Source: Paracoccaceae bacterium (GTDB lineage: Bacteria > Pseudomonadota > Alphaproteobacteria > Rhodobacterales > Rhodobacteraceae). Taken from it: 64,000 nt of DNA. Where the stretch lies: the NCBI GenBank assembly GCA_030148225.1, contig JASBTX010000011.1:45120-109119 (forward strand), given 5' to 3'. The notes beneath the pieces are model-generated. The model saw only the letters and a program-made list of their open reading frames with translations, did no database searches and was not told the origin of the DNA. Made by a program: the position numbers and the translations under genes. Shown here piece after piece: positions 46,136 to 55,790 of this stretch; position 1 is the first letter of the stretch; every line of letters starts with the position of its first letter.

Positions 46136-46903
46136 TCAGAAATTATCCTTGCGGCGGCGAACCTCTGCGAAAACCTCGAAATCCGCCTTATCGGCCATGT
46201 TCAGCCGTTGCCGGATTGCGGGTGAGCTGACGCGCAGAAAGGGATTTGTTGCCTTTTCCTGTCCGAGGATCGAGGGCACTGTCGGTTGATTTTGCGACCT
46301 TTTTCCGGCGATTTCAGCAATCCGCGCACGCAGATCGGGATTGTCAGGCTCGATGGTTTCGGCGAAACGGCCATTGGCGGCAGTATATTCATGACCCGAA
46401 CAGATGACGGTATCGTCATCCATGTCCAGAAACTGCGACAGGCTTTGCCACATCTGTTCCGGCGTTCCCTCGAATACCCGGCCGCATCCCAGCGCCATCA
46501 GGCTGTCGCCGGTAAAAGCCGCACCCGCACCGGCGAAGTGGTAGGCAATATGTCCGACCGTGTGCCCTGAGACGTCCAGTACAGTGCCGTTTGATTGACC
46601 AACCGCCACGCTGTCGCCGGGCCTCAGCGCCCGATCCAGCGGCGGCAGGCGATGTGCATCGGCCTTTGCGCCGGTCACCCTTGCCCCGGTTTCAGCGACA
46701 ATCGCGGCCACGCCATCGATATGATCGCCGTGATGATGCGTCAGGAAAATGTCATTCAGTTTCCATCCGTGCGCTTCCAGTTCACCAAGGATGGGCGCTG
46801 CTTCGGGCGCGTCGAACAGCGCGACATCGCCGGTTTGCGTGTCCCGGGCCAGAAACGCATAATTATCGCTGAGGCAGGGGATGGTAATTATGTCCAGACC
46901 CAT
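46136..46903 (-). CDS. gloB: hydroxyacylglutathione hydrolase (glyoxalase II)
   Basis: GloB hydrolyses S-lactoylglutathione to D-lactate and glutathione, the second step of methylglyoxal detoxification. The 255-residue protein has the metallo-beta-lactamase motif THHHGDH at 55-61 and the C-terminal GRFAETIEPDNPDLRARI and NPFLRVSSPAIRQRL blocks. Length and order are standard. It diverges from a methyltransferase gene about 60 bases away. Confidence 0.95.
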   Translation of the reverse strand: MGLDIITIPCLSDNYAFLARDTQTGDVALFDAPEAAPILGELEAHGWKLNDIFLTHHHGDHIDGVAAIVAETGARVTGAKADAHRLPPLDRALRPGDSVAVGQSNGTVLDVSGHTVGHIAYHFAGAGAAFTGDSLMALGCGRVFEGTPEQMWQSLSQFLDMDDDTVICSGHEYTAANGRFAETIEPDNPDLRARIAEIAGKRSQNQPTVPSILGQEKATNPFLRVSSPAIRQRLNMADKADFEVFAEVRRRKDNF

Positions 46904-46965
46904 GGCTAAATCCGTTCAGATGATTATGTTTGCATTCATGTTTGCCGAACTCGGGACCCGTTGCA

Positions 46966-47712
46966 ATGCATCTTGATGTGCGCGACCTCCATGCGTTCTA
47001 CTACCGCACACGCCTTGGACGGGCCGCGCAAAAGGCGATCCGGGATCAGGTTCGCGACATGTGGCCAGAGGCCAAGGGCCAGACGGTGGTCGGTTTCGGC
47101 TTCACCGTTCCGCTGCTCAGACCATTTCTGGAGGATGCGCGCCGGGTGATCGGGCTGATGCCCGGGCCACAGGGTGTCATGCCGTGGCCGACAAGTTCGG
47201 AAAACATTTCCGTTCTGTGCGAAGAATCGCAATGGCCGTTGCCCAACGGGATCGTTGACAAACTGATCGTGCTGCACGGGCTGGAGACCAGCGAACAGCC
47301 CACCAATATCATGTCGGAAACTGACCGCGTGCTGGGGCCGGGGGGAAGGGCGCTCTTTATCGTGCCGAGCCGGACAGGACTTTGGGCACGGCGCGACAAA
47401 ACGCCTTTTGGCCATGGCCGCCCCTACACATTGATGCAGCTTGAAAGCCAGCTCAAAAAGGCGGGCTTTTCGATTGAACGCCATCGTGCCGCGCTCTTTG
47501 CGCCACCGTCCGAGCGGCAGTTCTGGCTCAAAAGCGCCAGTCTGGTTGAGCGTATGGGCCAGAAACTGCCGACCTTCTCTCCCGGGGGGGTTTTGATGGT
47601 CGAGGTCAGCAAAAAGGTCGCCGCACCTACTGGCACGGCGGTCAAGGACAGGGTGCGCAATCGCCTTGGTATTCTGGAGGGTATTCCGAAACCGACGGTA
47701 GAGCCGATCTGA
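46966..47712 (+). CDS. class I SAM-dependent methyltransferase-like protein
   Basis: A 248-residue protein that begins [19 protein letters not shown] and contains [27 protein letters not shown], a SAM-binding Rossmann-like start, then [25 protein letters not shown] and [11 protein letters not shown]. It is a class I methyltransferase of the Methyltransf_11 type that sits divergently beside gloB in alphaproteobacteria; its substrate is unknown. The classical glycine motif is weakened (GFGFT), so catalytic ability is not certain. The start is the ATG at 46966; the frame is open 36 bases further upstream. Confidence 0.75.
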   Translation: MHLDVRDLHAFYYRTRLGRAAQKAIRDQVRDMWPEAKGQTVVGFGFTVPLLRPFLEDARRVIGLMPGPQGVMPWPTSSENISVLCEESQWPLPNGIVDKLIVLHGLETSEQPTNIMSETDRVLGPGGRALFIVPSRTGLWARRDKTPFGHGRPYTLMQLESQLKKAGFSIERHRAALFAPPSERQFWLKSASLVERMGQKLPTFSPGGVLMVEVSKKVAAPTGTAVKDRVRNRLGILEGIPKPTVEPI

Positions 47713-47728
47713 GTTTTGGTCTTCACCC

Positions 47729-48793
47729 TTACTCCGCCGGAGTATATCCCGATATCAGTTCCGCGATCCGTTCGGCTGCCGAAGCTTGTGATGCCACCGA
47801 GAGGTCGGTCAATTCCAGCCGATGCAGAACCAGAGTGCCTCCGCCGCTCCGGGCCTTGGTGTAGCGCGGATCGTAGTGCATCTCCATCAATTCACCGGCC
47901 AGAGGCTCGAAACGGGCCGCGTCCGACAAGTCCAGCCAATGCGCAATTCGCTCTTTGCTGTGAAAGGGGCGCAGCGCCCTGATCCGGCGGTCAAGTTCAC
48001 TGCGTTCGAGAACCAGATCGTCATAGGCCGTTGTCAGGTATTTTGCCCGCGCCGACAGAGGCGCCGTGATTTCAATGCGGGGCGCGTTGCGCATCGCTCT
48101 CCACAGCGCGGCGGGTAAAATAAGCGCACCAATCCGATTGGATTCGGCTTCGATCAGTACAGGGCGGGCAGGGTCCAGCCCGATCAGCGCCGCCGCGAGG
48201 CGGCTTTCGAACATCTTCTGACTGGGCTGATCCGACCCGGTGCGACCAAAGAGCGAACCCCTGTGGCAGGCCATGTGCTCCAGATCGATTACCTGTCCCC
48301 CCGCATCGGCATATCGCTGCAATATTTCCGTCTTGGCAGTGCCGGTATTGCCGTCAAGCAATATCACGGGTGCAGGAACAGGCCGGGTTGAGACTGTATC
48401 CAACACCAGCCTGCGATAGGATTTGTAGCCGCCCGAAAGTGTATCCGCCCGCCAGCCGATCTGCCTGAGTATCGTCGCAACCGAGCCCGAGCGCTGACCG
48501 CCGCGCCAGCAGTAGATCAGGCTTTTCCAGTTGCCGGGTCTGTCTGCCAGCGGCCCGTCGAGATAGGTGGCAACATTGCGCGCAACCATGGCCGCGCCGA
48601 TCTTGCGGGCGCGAAACGGGCTGTCCTGAACATAGATTTCCCCGACCTCGGCCCGTTCGCGATCATTCAGTGCAGGCAGGTTGATGGCGCCCGGAATGTG
48701 ATCTTCGGCAAATTCAGCCGGTGAGCGTACGTCAATGATATCATCGACATCCGGTGAATATAACGCTTTCAGATCAGTTGCTTCCAGGGGCAT
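47729..48793 (-). CDS. mnmH: tRNA 2-selenouridine synthase
   Basis: MnmH (SelU) geranylates 2-thiouridine in tRNA and exchanges it for selenium. The 354-residue protein has a rhodanese domain with catalytic C95 (LIYCWRGGQRSG) and a C-terminal P-loop domain GNTGTAKT at 148-155. The P-loop reads AKT instead of GKT. RSPAEFAEDHIPGAIN is the rhodanese start. It follows a FAD oxidase gene by 5 bases on the minus strand. Whether this organism makes selenophosphate cannot be judged here. Confidence 0.92.
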   Translation of the reverse strand: MPLEATDLKALYSPDVDDIIDVRSPAEFAEDHIPGAINLPALNDRERAEVGEIYVQDSPFRARKIGAAMVARNVATYLDGPLADRPGNWKSLIYCWRGGQRSGSVATILRQIGWRADTLSGGYKSYRRLVLDTVSTRPVPAPVILLDGNTGTAKTEILQRYADAGGQVIDLEHMACHRGSLFGRTGSDQPSQKMFESRLAAALIGLDPARPVLIEAESNRIGALILPAALWRAMRNAPRIEITAPLSARAKYLTTAYDDLVLERSELDRRIRALRPFHSKERIAHWLDLSDAARFEPLAGELMEMHYDPRYTKARSGGGTLVLHRLELTDLSVASQASAAERIAELISGYTPAE

Positions 48794-48798
48794 GGGGG

Positions 48799-50199
48799 TC
48801 AGATCTGAAACAATTTTCCGGGGTTGAATATATTTTTCGGATCGATCGCGGCCTTGATCGCCTTCATGGTGTCGATGGCCGGTTGCCCCAGTTCCAGCGG
48901 TAGGTACTGCCCCTTACCCTGGCCCAGGCCATGCTCGCCTGTGCAGGTGCCATCCATCGAAATGGCCATCTTGTTAAGCCACGAGATAAACTCGCCCGCG
49001 CGTGCGCGCTCGGCCTCGCCCTTGATCAGCAGAAGCATATGGAAATTACCGTCACCCGCATGTCCGATCACCGGCGCGATCAGATCAAACTCCCGCGCCT
49101 TGTCTTCGGCGGTGGTCACGCATTCCGCCAGCCGTGAGATCGGGACACAGACATCGGTTGAAATACCCTCGGCATCCGGGCGCAGGCGCAGCGTCGCCCA
49201 ATAGGAATCGTGACGGGCCTGCCACAGTTTGATCCGATCCTCGTTTTTGGTGGTCCAGGTGAATTTCTGTGCATTCAGCTCTTCCGCGATTTCGCCGAAC
49301 TGGCTGGCCTGTTCCTGCACGCTGGCCGCGCTGCCGTGAAATTCCAGCAGCAACAGTGGCGTTTCGGGAAGGCCGGTGCCGGAATATTGATTGACAGCCT
49401 GAACCTGAAGTGTGCTCAGCAGTTCGATCCGCGCGACGGGAATGCCGCTCTGGATTGTCATGATGACGGCGTTGCAGGCGTCTTCCACGGTGTTGAACGA
49501 ACAATTGGCCGCGCTCATCGCTTCGGGGATGCCGTTCAGTTTCAGTGTGAGTTCGGTAATCAGGCCCAGTGTCCCCTCGGACCCGATCATAAGCCTTGTG
49601 AGATCATAGCCGGCCGATGTCTTGCGCGCACGTTGTGCGGTTTTCAGTATCTCACCATTTGGCAGCACCGCCTTGAGACCAAGAACGACATCTTTCATCG
49701 TGCCATAGCGCACTGCATTTGTTCCGGATGCCCGCGTCGCCGCCATACCGCCCAGCGTGGCATCCGCGCCGGGATCGACCGGGAAAAAGAGACCCGTGGC
49801 GCGCAATTCTTCGTTCAGCTGTTTGCGCGTGACACCGGGTTCAACCCGGCAGTCGAAATCCTCAGTATTGACCTCGAGCACCCGGTTCATCTGTCCGAAA
49901 TCCACCGAAATGCCGCCCGCTGGCGCGTTGACATGCCCTTCTAGCGATGAGCCGATACCAAAGGGGATAATGGGCACTTCATGCGTGGCGCATATCCGAA
50001 CGATTTCCTGCACCTCTGCCGTGGATTGTGGGAAAACGACCGCGTCGGGGGGCTGTGCGCGCAGCCATGTCGTGGTATGAGCATGCTGATCCCGCAGCGA
50101 CGGGCTGGTATCAACGCGCGGGCCGAATTGTTGTTTCAGGATCGAGATTGCGGTTTCGATACCCGTTTCGTTCCGCGGGAGGTCGTTCAGCTGAACCAT
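48799..50199 (-). CDS. FAD-binding D-lactate dehydrogenase-like oxidase (GlcD/Dld type)
   Basis: A 466-residue FAD-linked oxidase. The PCMH FAD domain has PFGIGSSLEGHVNAPAGGISVDFGQMNRVLEVN near 95-130 and LFFPVDPGADATLGGMAATRASG near 150-170, and the C-terminal domain ends in GEHGLGQGKGQYLPLELGQPAIDTMKAIK. These match D-lactate or glycolate dehydrogenases of the cytochrome-linked Dld/GlcD group. The ATG at 50199 has GCAGGAATC upstream; the open frame reaches 50262. The substrate is probably a 2-hydroxy acid; D-lactate would fit with gloB nearby, which is inference. Confidence 0.88.
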   Translation of the reverse strand: MVQLNDLPRNETGIETAISILKQQFGPRVDTSPSLRDQHAHTTTWLRAQPPDAVVFPQSTAEVQEIVRICATHEVPIIPFGIGSSLEGHVNAPAGGISVDFGQMNRVLEVNTEDFDCRVEPGVTRKQLNEELRATGLFFPVDPGADATLGGMAATRASGTNAVRYGTMKDVVLGLKAVLPNGEILKTAQRARKTSAGYDLTRLMIGSEGTLGLITELTLKLNGIPEAMSAANCSFNTVEDACNAVIMTIQSGIPVARIELLSTLQVQAVNQYSGTGLPETPLLLLEFHGSAASVQEQASQFGEIAEELNAQKFTWTTKNEDRIKLWQARHDSYWATLRLRPDAEGISTDVCVPISRLAECVTTAEDKAREFDLIAPVIGHAGDGNFHMLLLIKGEAERARAGEFISWLNKMAISMDGTCTGEHGLGQGKGQYLPLELGQPAIDTMKAIKAAIDPKNIFNPGKLFQI

Positions 50200-50340
50200 G
50201 TGATTCCTGCCAGTAGCCAGTTTGACGCGCCAGACTCTGACAGGAATGATACCTGAATGCACGTGGCTTTTTGCCTATGCTTTCCTAAGTGCTGATCTGG
50301 CATATGTAGTGCGCCGGGAATTGTAAAAGGACGCTTTGCC

Positions 50341-50997
50341 ATGCTGCTCAGGGCCATCGACCTGCACAAGTCGTATCGCACCGATGACGCGGTGCTCAAT
50401 GTATTGCAGGGTGTTGATCTGACTGTCGATGCCGGTGAAACCGTCGCGCTGACCGGCGAAAGCGGCAGCGGCAAGAGTACGCTTTTGCATATACTGGGGG
50501 CGCTGGATACGCCGGACAGCGGCGCGGTCACGCTGGACGGGCTGGACGTGACCGGCACAAACGATCGCGGCCGTGCAGATATCCGATGCCGACTGACAGG
50601 CATGGTGTTTCAGCAATATAATCTGGTGCCATCGCTGAATGTGATGGACAATCTCCGGCTGCAGGCGCGGCTTGCCGGCCGGGACGATCCGGGCTGGAAC
50701 AATGCGCTGATCGCGCGGTTGGGTTTGACCGGGCAGGAACGGAAATATCCCGAACAGCTATCGGGCGGGCAACAACAGCGCGTGGCGATTGGTCGTGCGC
50801 TGGCACCTCGCCCCCGGCTGTTGCTGGCGGATGAACCGACCGGCAATCTGGACGCCGAGACCAGCGATGCGGTCATGTCGCTGATGCTGGCGCTGGTCGA
50901 CGAGGTCGGTGCGGCCTTTCTGATGGTGACCCATTCATCGCGTATGGCCGCGATGCTGGGGCGTCGCCTGCAGCTGAGCGCGGGGCGGATCGCGTGA
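50341..50997 (+). CDS. ABC transporter ATP-binding protein (LolD/MacB-like)
   Basis: A 218-residue ATPase. Walker A GESGSGKST is near residue 39, the signature LSGGQQQRVAIGRAL near 140 and Walker B LLLADEPTGNLDAET near 160. The short length and PTGNLD pattern are typical of the FtsE/LolD/MacB group that drives mechanotransmission rather than import. The permease gene overlaps its stop by four bases (ATGA type), so the two are coupled. Confidence 0.92.
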   Translation: MLLRAIDLHKSYRTDDAVLNVLQGVDLTVDAGETVALTGESGSGKSTLLHILGALDTPDSGAVTLDGLDVTGTNDRGRADIRCRLTGMVFQQYNLVPSLNVMDNLRLQARLAGRDDPGWNNALIARLGLTGQERKYPEQLSGGQQQRVAIGRALAPRPRLLLADEPTGNLDAETSDAVMSLMLALVDEVGAAFLMVTHSSRMAAMLGRRLQLSAGRIA

Positions 50998-53387
50998 TGG
51001 GCGTCATTCTGGGGGTACTCGCGTCGCATTGGTGGCGCCAGCCTGCGCAGTTCATCACGCTGATTTCCGGTCTTGCGGTGGCAACGGCGCTTTGGACCGG
51101 GGTGCAGGCCATCAATCAGGAGGCCCGCACAAGCTATGATCAGGCCGCCCGCATCCTGAGCGGCCCCGCGATGGCCAACCTGACCAGTCCGGCGGGGACG
51201 ATGCCGCTGTCGGTATACGCCCGGCTCAGGCGCGCGGGCGTGGCGGCAATACCCGTGATCGAGGGGCGCCTGGGCTCCGGGCAGCATGACATACGCATCC
51301 TGGCATATGACTTTCTGTCGCTGCCCCCGCCGGATGCACCGGGGCAGGTTGACGACGATCCAGCCACGCTCTTTCGCGACGGCGACATCGTATTCGCATC
51401 CCCGGAAACGGCGCGGAAAATCCGCGCGGAAGGCTGGGTTGCCCGCGTGATCGAAACGCCCCGACTGCTGCAGGATCAGGTCGTGATGGATATCGCGCTG
51501 GGTGAAGAAATGCTCGACATGTATGGCAGGCTCTCGCGGATCATGATCCCGCCGGACGCAGCCGATCAGGCCCGCCGCATCGCAACTCAGCTCACGCTGG
51601 TTATGCCTGAACAGGCCACCGATATTGCTGCCCTGACCCGCAGCTTTCACCTCAACCTGACCGCTTTCGGCTTTCTGGCATTTGCAGTGGGCCTCTTCAT
51701 TGTTCACGGCACGATTGGGCTGGCCTTTGAACAAAGGCGCGGCGTGTTCAGGACATTGCGGGCGCTGGGCACATCATCGCGGCGGCTGGCTGTCTGCCTG
51801 ACCGCCGAACTGCTGACGCTGGCTCTGGGCGCCGGGATCATCGGTATCCTGCTGGGCTATCTGATCGCCGCTGCACTCTTGCCCGGTGTCGCGGCAACAC
51901 TGGGCAACCTCTATGGCGCCAGTGTGGGCGACACTCTGGAATTCCGCTGGCAATGGGCCGCATCCGGCCTCGGCATCGCCGTGGCGGGCACGTTGGCGGC
52001 CTCAGCCGGTGCGTTGCGCCGTGTCAGCACCCTTCCGCCACTCAGGCTGCACAATCCGCAGGCATGGATGGCGCGGGCGCGGGCGGATTTCAGGTTTCAA
52101 AGTGTTGGTGCGCTGTTGCTGGGCGGTGTTGCCATACTGTCCTATTTCTTTGGTTCCGGGCTGATCTGGGGTTTCGTCCTGCTGGCAGCGGTATTGCTGG
52201 CGGCGGCGCTGGTGTTGCCCCGGCTGCTGTTGCTGCTGGTCGACGCCATGGGCAGGACTGACCGGGGGCCGGTATGGGGCTGGTTCTGGGCCGATACGCG
52301 CCAGCAGATGTCCGGATTGTCGCTGGCGCTGATGGCGCTTTTGCTGGCGCTGGCGGCCAATCTGGGGGTGGGAACGATGGTATCATCATTCCGCGCGACA
52401 TTTATCGGCTGGCTGGATCAGCGCCTTGCCTCAGAGCTTTATGTTGACACGCATGTACCGGGTCAGGGGGCCGAGGTCAGAGCCTTTATCGAAGCCGAGG
52501 GCCTGACGGTGCTACCCATCATCGATGCGATGTCCACCGTCAACACTGTGCCAACGCAGATCTATGGCGTCGCGGATCACGCCACCTATCGCGACAACTG
52601 GCCGATATTGTCGGCGCTGCCGCGTCCTTGGGATGTGGTGCATTCCGGGCAGGGCGCGCTGATCAACGAACAAATGGCCAACCGCATTGGCCTCGCACCC
52701 GGTGACCGGCTGGATATTGCGCCGGGCTGGCAGGGCGTGGTGGCCGGAGTCTATTCCGATTACGGAAATCCGGCGGGCCAGGCCATTCTGGGCATCGCCG
52801 CGCACAAGGTGTTGTTTCCCGACGTCCCGGAAACGCGGTTCGGTGTGCGTATCCCACCCGATCAGGTGGATGGGCTGCGCGACCGGCTGATGATCGCCTT
52901 TGATCTGGATGCGGACAATTTTACCAATCAGGCCGAGATCAAGGCCTTTTCCATTGGGGTTTTTGACCGCACATTTGCCGTTTCGGCGGCGCTCAATGTG
53001 CTGACCTTGGGGATTGCGGCGCTGGCCATACTGACCAGCCTGCTGACACTGGCCACGTTCCGGCTGCCGCAGATTGCACCGGTATGGGCGCTGGGGCTGA
53101 CACGCCGGGAACTGGCGCGGTTCGAAATCCTCAGATCCCTGATCCTGACGGTATTTACCTTTGTGGCGGCGGTGCCCGTGGGCCTTGGCATGGCGTGGAT
53201 ATTGCTGAATGTCGTCAATGTTCAGGCCTTTGGCTGGCGATTGCCGATGCAGCTGTTTCCGATGGACTGGCTGCGCCTCCTTCTTTTTGCGATGGTGGCC
53301 GCGATTGCCGCCGCAATCCTGCCTATGCGTCGGCTTCGCCGCACCGCACCGGCCGATTTCCTCAAGGTTTTTGCCAATGATCGTTAG
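50994..53387 (+). CDS. FtsX/MacB-like ABC permease
   Basis: A 797-residue permease with a first membrane helix near residue 10-30, a periplasmic MacB_PCD-like part (residues ~30-215), three-helix FtsX blocks near 220-345 and 365-470, a second periplasmic part and a last FtsX block near 670-790 (RLPQIAPVWALGLTRRELARFEILRS). Such large two-FtsX permeases with a CrtC-like protein downstream form an AttFG-like system whose cargo is unknown. It overlaps both neighbours: the ATPase by four bases and the lipocalin-like gene by 11. Confidence 0.88.
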   Translation: MMGVILGVLASHWWRQPAQFITLISGLAVATALWTGVQAINQEARTSYDQAARILSGPAMANLTSPAGTMPLSVYARLRRAGVAAIPVIEGRLGSGQHDIRILAYDFLSLPPPDAPGQVDDDPATLFRDGDIVFASPETARKIRAEGWVARVIETPRLLQDQVVMDIALGEEMLDMYGRLSRIMIPPDAADQARRIATQLTLVMPEQATDIAALTRSFHLNLTAFGFLAFAVGLFIVHGTIGLAFEQRRGVFRTLRALGTSSRRLAVCLTAELLTLALGAGIIGILLGYLIAAALLPGVAATLGNLYGASVGDTLEFRWQWAASGLGIAVAGTLAASAGALRRVSTLPPLRLHNPQAWMARARADFRFQSVGALLLGGVAILSYFFGSGLIWGFVLLAAVLLAAALVLPRLLLLLVDAMGRTDRGPVWGWFWADTRQQMSGLSLALMALLLALAANLGVGTMVSSFRATFIGWLDQRLASELYVDTHVPGQGAEVRAFIEAEGLTVLPIIDAMSTVNTVPTQIYGVADHATYRDNWPILSALPRPWDVVHSGQGALINEQMANRIGLAPGDRLDIAPGWQGVVAGVYSDYGNPAGQAILGIAAHKVLFPDVPETRFGVRIPPDQVDGLRDRLMIAFDLDADNFTNQAEIKAFSIGVFDRTFAVSAALNVLTLGIAALAILTSLLTLATFRLPQIAPVWALGLTRRELARFEILRSLILTVFTFVAAVPVGLGMAWILLNVVNVQAFGWRLPMQLFPMDWLRLLLFAMVAAIAAAILPMRRLRRTAPADFLKVFANDR

Positions 53388-54438
53388 GGCCTTTCTTGCA
53401 CTTATGGTCATGCTCGCCACACCCATGGTGCAGGCGCAGGGTTTTGCCGGACTAGGCGAGGAGGTACAGGGGTTTGCCATGCCCGATCCGGGATATCGGA
53501 TGCAATTCCCCCGCGATCACGGCGCCCATCCGGATTTCCGGATCGAGTGGTGGTACGTGACGGCGAACCTGACCGACGCTGACGGCAACGCCTATGGCAT
53601 CCAGTGGACGCTGTTTCGCTCGGCGATTGAACCGGGCGGTGGCGAGGGGTGGCAATCGCCACAGGTCTGGATGGGCAACGCCGCGCTGACAACCCGTGAG
53701 AGGCACTATGCCGCCCAGAAATTCGGCCGGGGCGATACCGGCAGTGCAGGCGTCATCGCCTCACCCTTTGACGCCTGGATCGATGACTGGCAATTTACTG
53801 CACCCGAAGGGCCAGAGGTTGGCGCGACATTGATGGCAGGGGGCGAGGGTTTTTCCTATGCGTTGAACCTCACCGCACGTGGTGGCGTGGTTTTGCAGGG
53901 CGATCAGGGCTATTCGGTGAAATCGGCCAATGGTCAGGCCAGCCACTATTATTCGATGCCGTTTTTCGAGGTCACCGGACAGATCGTTGTCGATGGCCGC
54001 ACGGTCAAGGTTCGCGGCAAGGCATGGATGGACAGGGAATGGTCATCGCAGCCTCTGGACAGTGATCAGACCGGCTGGGACTGGTTTTCGCTGTACTTCG
54101 CCGATGGTGCGCGGATGATGGCGTTTCAGCTACGGGGCGATGATGACAAGGGGGCCTTTCTGTCAGGCACTTGGATCGGGCCGGACGGTGCCAGCAATCC
54201 GATCGGTCCGGATGCCATCACGCTCAGTCCGATGGAATCCAGCGACGTTGCGGGCCGGAGCATTCCGACGACCTGGCGGCTGCAATATCCCGAAGGTGGC
54301 GTCGATATCATCACCCGACCGCTCAACCGCCAAAGCTGGATGGATACGCTCTTTCCCTATTGGGAGGGGCCGATCACCTTTGACGGCAGTCATGCCGGGC
54401 AGGGCTATCTCGAGATGACGGGTTATCCGGCCAGATAG
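53377..54438 (+). CDS. lipocalin-like CrtC/AttH-family protein
   Basis: A 353-residue protein with signal peptide MIVRAFLALMVMLATPMVQAQG. HPDFRIEWWYVTANLTDADGNAYGIQWTLFR and KAWMDREWSSQPL are characteristic of the CrtC/AttH family (PF07143), which includes carotenoid 1,2-hydratases and ABC-linked AttH proteins. Because it is coupled to an FtsX-type ABC permease and has no carotenoid neighbours, the AttH branch is more likely. It may carry a lipid between membranes; this is inference. The ATG at 53377 begins the signal peptide; the frame is open further upstream within the permease. Confidence 0.8.
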   Translation: MIVRAFLALMVMLATPMVQAQGFAGLGEEVQGFAMPDPGYRMQFPRDHGAHPDFRIEWWYVTANLTDADGNAYGIQWTLFRSAIEPGGGEGWQSPQVWMGNAALTTRERHYAAQKFGRGDTGSAGVIASPFDAWIDDWQFTAPEGPEVGATLMAGGEGFSYALNLTARGGVVLQGDQGYSVKSANGQASHYYSMPFFEVTGQIVVDGRTVKVRGKAWMDREWSSQPLDSDQTGWDWFSLYFADGARMMAFQLRGDDDKGAFLSGTWIGPDGASNPIGPDAITLSPMESSDVAGRSIPTTWRLQYPEGGVDIITRPLNRQSWMDTLFPYWEGPITFDGSHAGQGYLEMTGYPAR

Positions 54439-54806
54439 TCAGCGCGGCATTGTTGAACACGGGCCGCAGCATCCGCCTCAAGCCGCGCTTCGCGTGCGCG
54501 CAATCCCGCCAGCTTGCGCCGTTCCGCCTCCGGATCGATCGCCACGGGCTGTTTTTTGAGCTGGGTTTTCACCTTTGCGCAGGAAAGCCCCGACCGGTCG
54601 AGGCACAACTGATAGCCGGTGGTTACCAGCCGGGGTTCGGCCAGTGCAAAACCGCGCTCCAGATTTTCTTCCGCCTCGGCGATCAGGGCACGCACGATCC
54701 TGAGATCGGCGGTTTCGACGGCCACGCAACGTTGATATCGGCTCGCGCAGGCCGACAGGATCAGCAGGGCAAGAACCATTCCCGATGACATTTTGGCAGA
54801 TTTCAT
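54423..54806 (-). CDS. small lipoprotein, unknown
   Basis: A 127-residue protein. MKSAKMSSGMVLALLILSAC is a signal peptide with a lipobox ending at C20, so it should be a lipid-anchored protein. The rest is charged and helical (ETADLRIVRALIAEAEENLERGFALAEP, KLAGLRAREARLEADAAARVQQC) with several cysteines. I do not recognise the family. It overlaps the end of the lipocalin gene by 16 bases on the other strand and diverges from hemF. Confidence 0.7.
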   Translation of the reverse strand: MKSAKMSSGMVLALLILSACASRYQRCVAVETADLRIVRALIAEAEENLERGFALAEPRLVTTGYQLCLDRSGLSCAKVKTQLKKQPVAIDPEAERRKLAGLRAREARLEADAAARVQQCRADYLAG

Positions 54807-54887
54807 TCCCCGGTCCGCTCCTGTAGGGCATTCTCCTAGAATGATCACAAGTCGCCTAAGCAAAGACTAAGCAAGAAGAGATCTAAC

Positions 54888-55778
54888 ATGGATATGCTCA
54901 CGGCAGAAAAAAATCGTGCTTCGGACTGGTTCCGCGAATTGCGTGACCAGATCGTCGCTGCCTTCGAGGATATCGAGGACCGGCATGATCAGGGGCCGCG
55001 TTCGGACGCGCCTGCAGGCCGCTTTGCCGTCGACAATACCCGGCGCACATCCGAGGACGGGAGTGATGCCGGCGGCGGGTTGATGTCGGTGATGCGGGGC
55101 GGGCGCGTCTTCGAAAAGGTGGGCGTGAATATCTCGACCGTATACGGAACATTGGGCGAGACCGCGCAGCGTGCCATGGCCGCGCGCAAGGACATACCCG
55201 GGCTGGGGGATGATCCCCGGTTCTGGGCATCGGGCATATCGCTGGTGGCCCATATGCAGAATCCGCACTGCCCGGCGGTGCATATGAACACCCGCATGTT
55301 CTGGACGCCGGGTGCCTGGTGGTTCGGGGGCGGTTCGGATCTGAACCCCTGCATCGAATATGCGGAGGACACGCAACATTTTCACGATGTCCAGCAACAG
55401 TATCTCGATCCCCATGACCCGGCGCTTTATCCGCGGCTCAAATCATGGGCGGATGAGTATTTTTACATCCCGCATCGCAAACGCGCACGCGGTGTTGGCG
55501 GCATCTTTCTGGATGATCATTGCAGCGGCGACTGGGCGGCGGATTTCGCGCTGATACAGGATATCGGACGGGCCTTTCTGCCTGCGTTTCTGCCGCTGAC
55601 CGACCGCCGCCGCGCGCAGGAATGGACCGACACGGACAAGGATACGCAGCTCTGTCATCGCGGGCTCTATGCGGAATACAATCTGGTCTATGATCGCGGC
55701 ACGAAATTCGGGCTGGCCACCGGCCATGATCCGGATGCCGTGCTGATGAGCCTGCCGCCCATGGCGAAATGGGTCTGA
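54888..55778 (+). CDS. hemF: coproporphyrinogen III oxidase, aerobic
   Basis: HemF converts coproporphyrinogen III to protoporphyrinogen IX with oxygen. The 296-residue protein has SVMRGGRVFEKVGVNISTVYG, PHCPAVHMNTRMFW and WWFGGGSDLNPC, and ends with EYNLVYDRGTKFGLATG, all diagnostic. Length is normal. It converges on hemE, 12 bases apart, and starts the local heme cluster hemF-hemE-hemC, where the three genes alternate strands. Confidence 0.97.
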   Translation: MDMLTAEKNRASDWFRELRDQIVAAFEDIEDRHDQGPRSDAPAGRFAVDNTRRTSEDGSDAGGGLMSVMRGGRVFEKVGVNISTVYGTLGETAQRAMAARKDIPGLGDDPRFWASGISLVAHMQNPHCPAVHMNTRMFWTPGAWWFGGGSDLNPCIEYAEDTQHFHDVQQQYLDPHDPALYPRLKSWADEYFYIPHRKRARGVGGIFLDDHCSGDWAADFALIQDIGRAFLPAFLPLTDRRRAQEWTDTDKDTQLCHRGLYAEYNLVYDRGTKFGLATGHDPDAVLMSLPPMAKWV

Positions 55779-55790
55779 AGGCCTGCGCGC

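Noticed and set aside
53209..53376. N-terminal extension of the CrtC/AttH protein
   Set aside because: The frame stays open within the permease gene, but the signal peptide begins at the Met at 53377 and the upstream part has no homology-like pattern.
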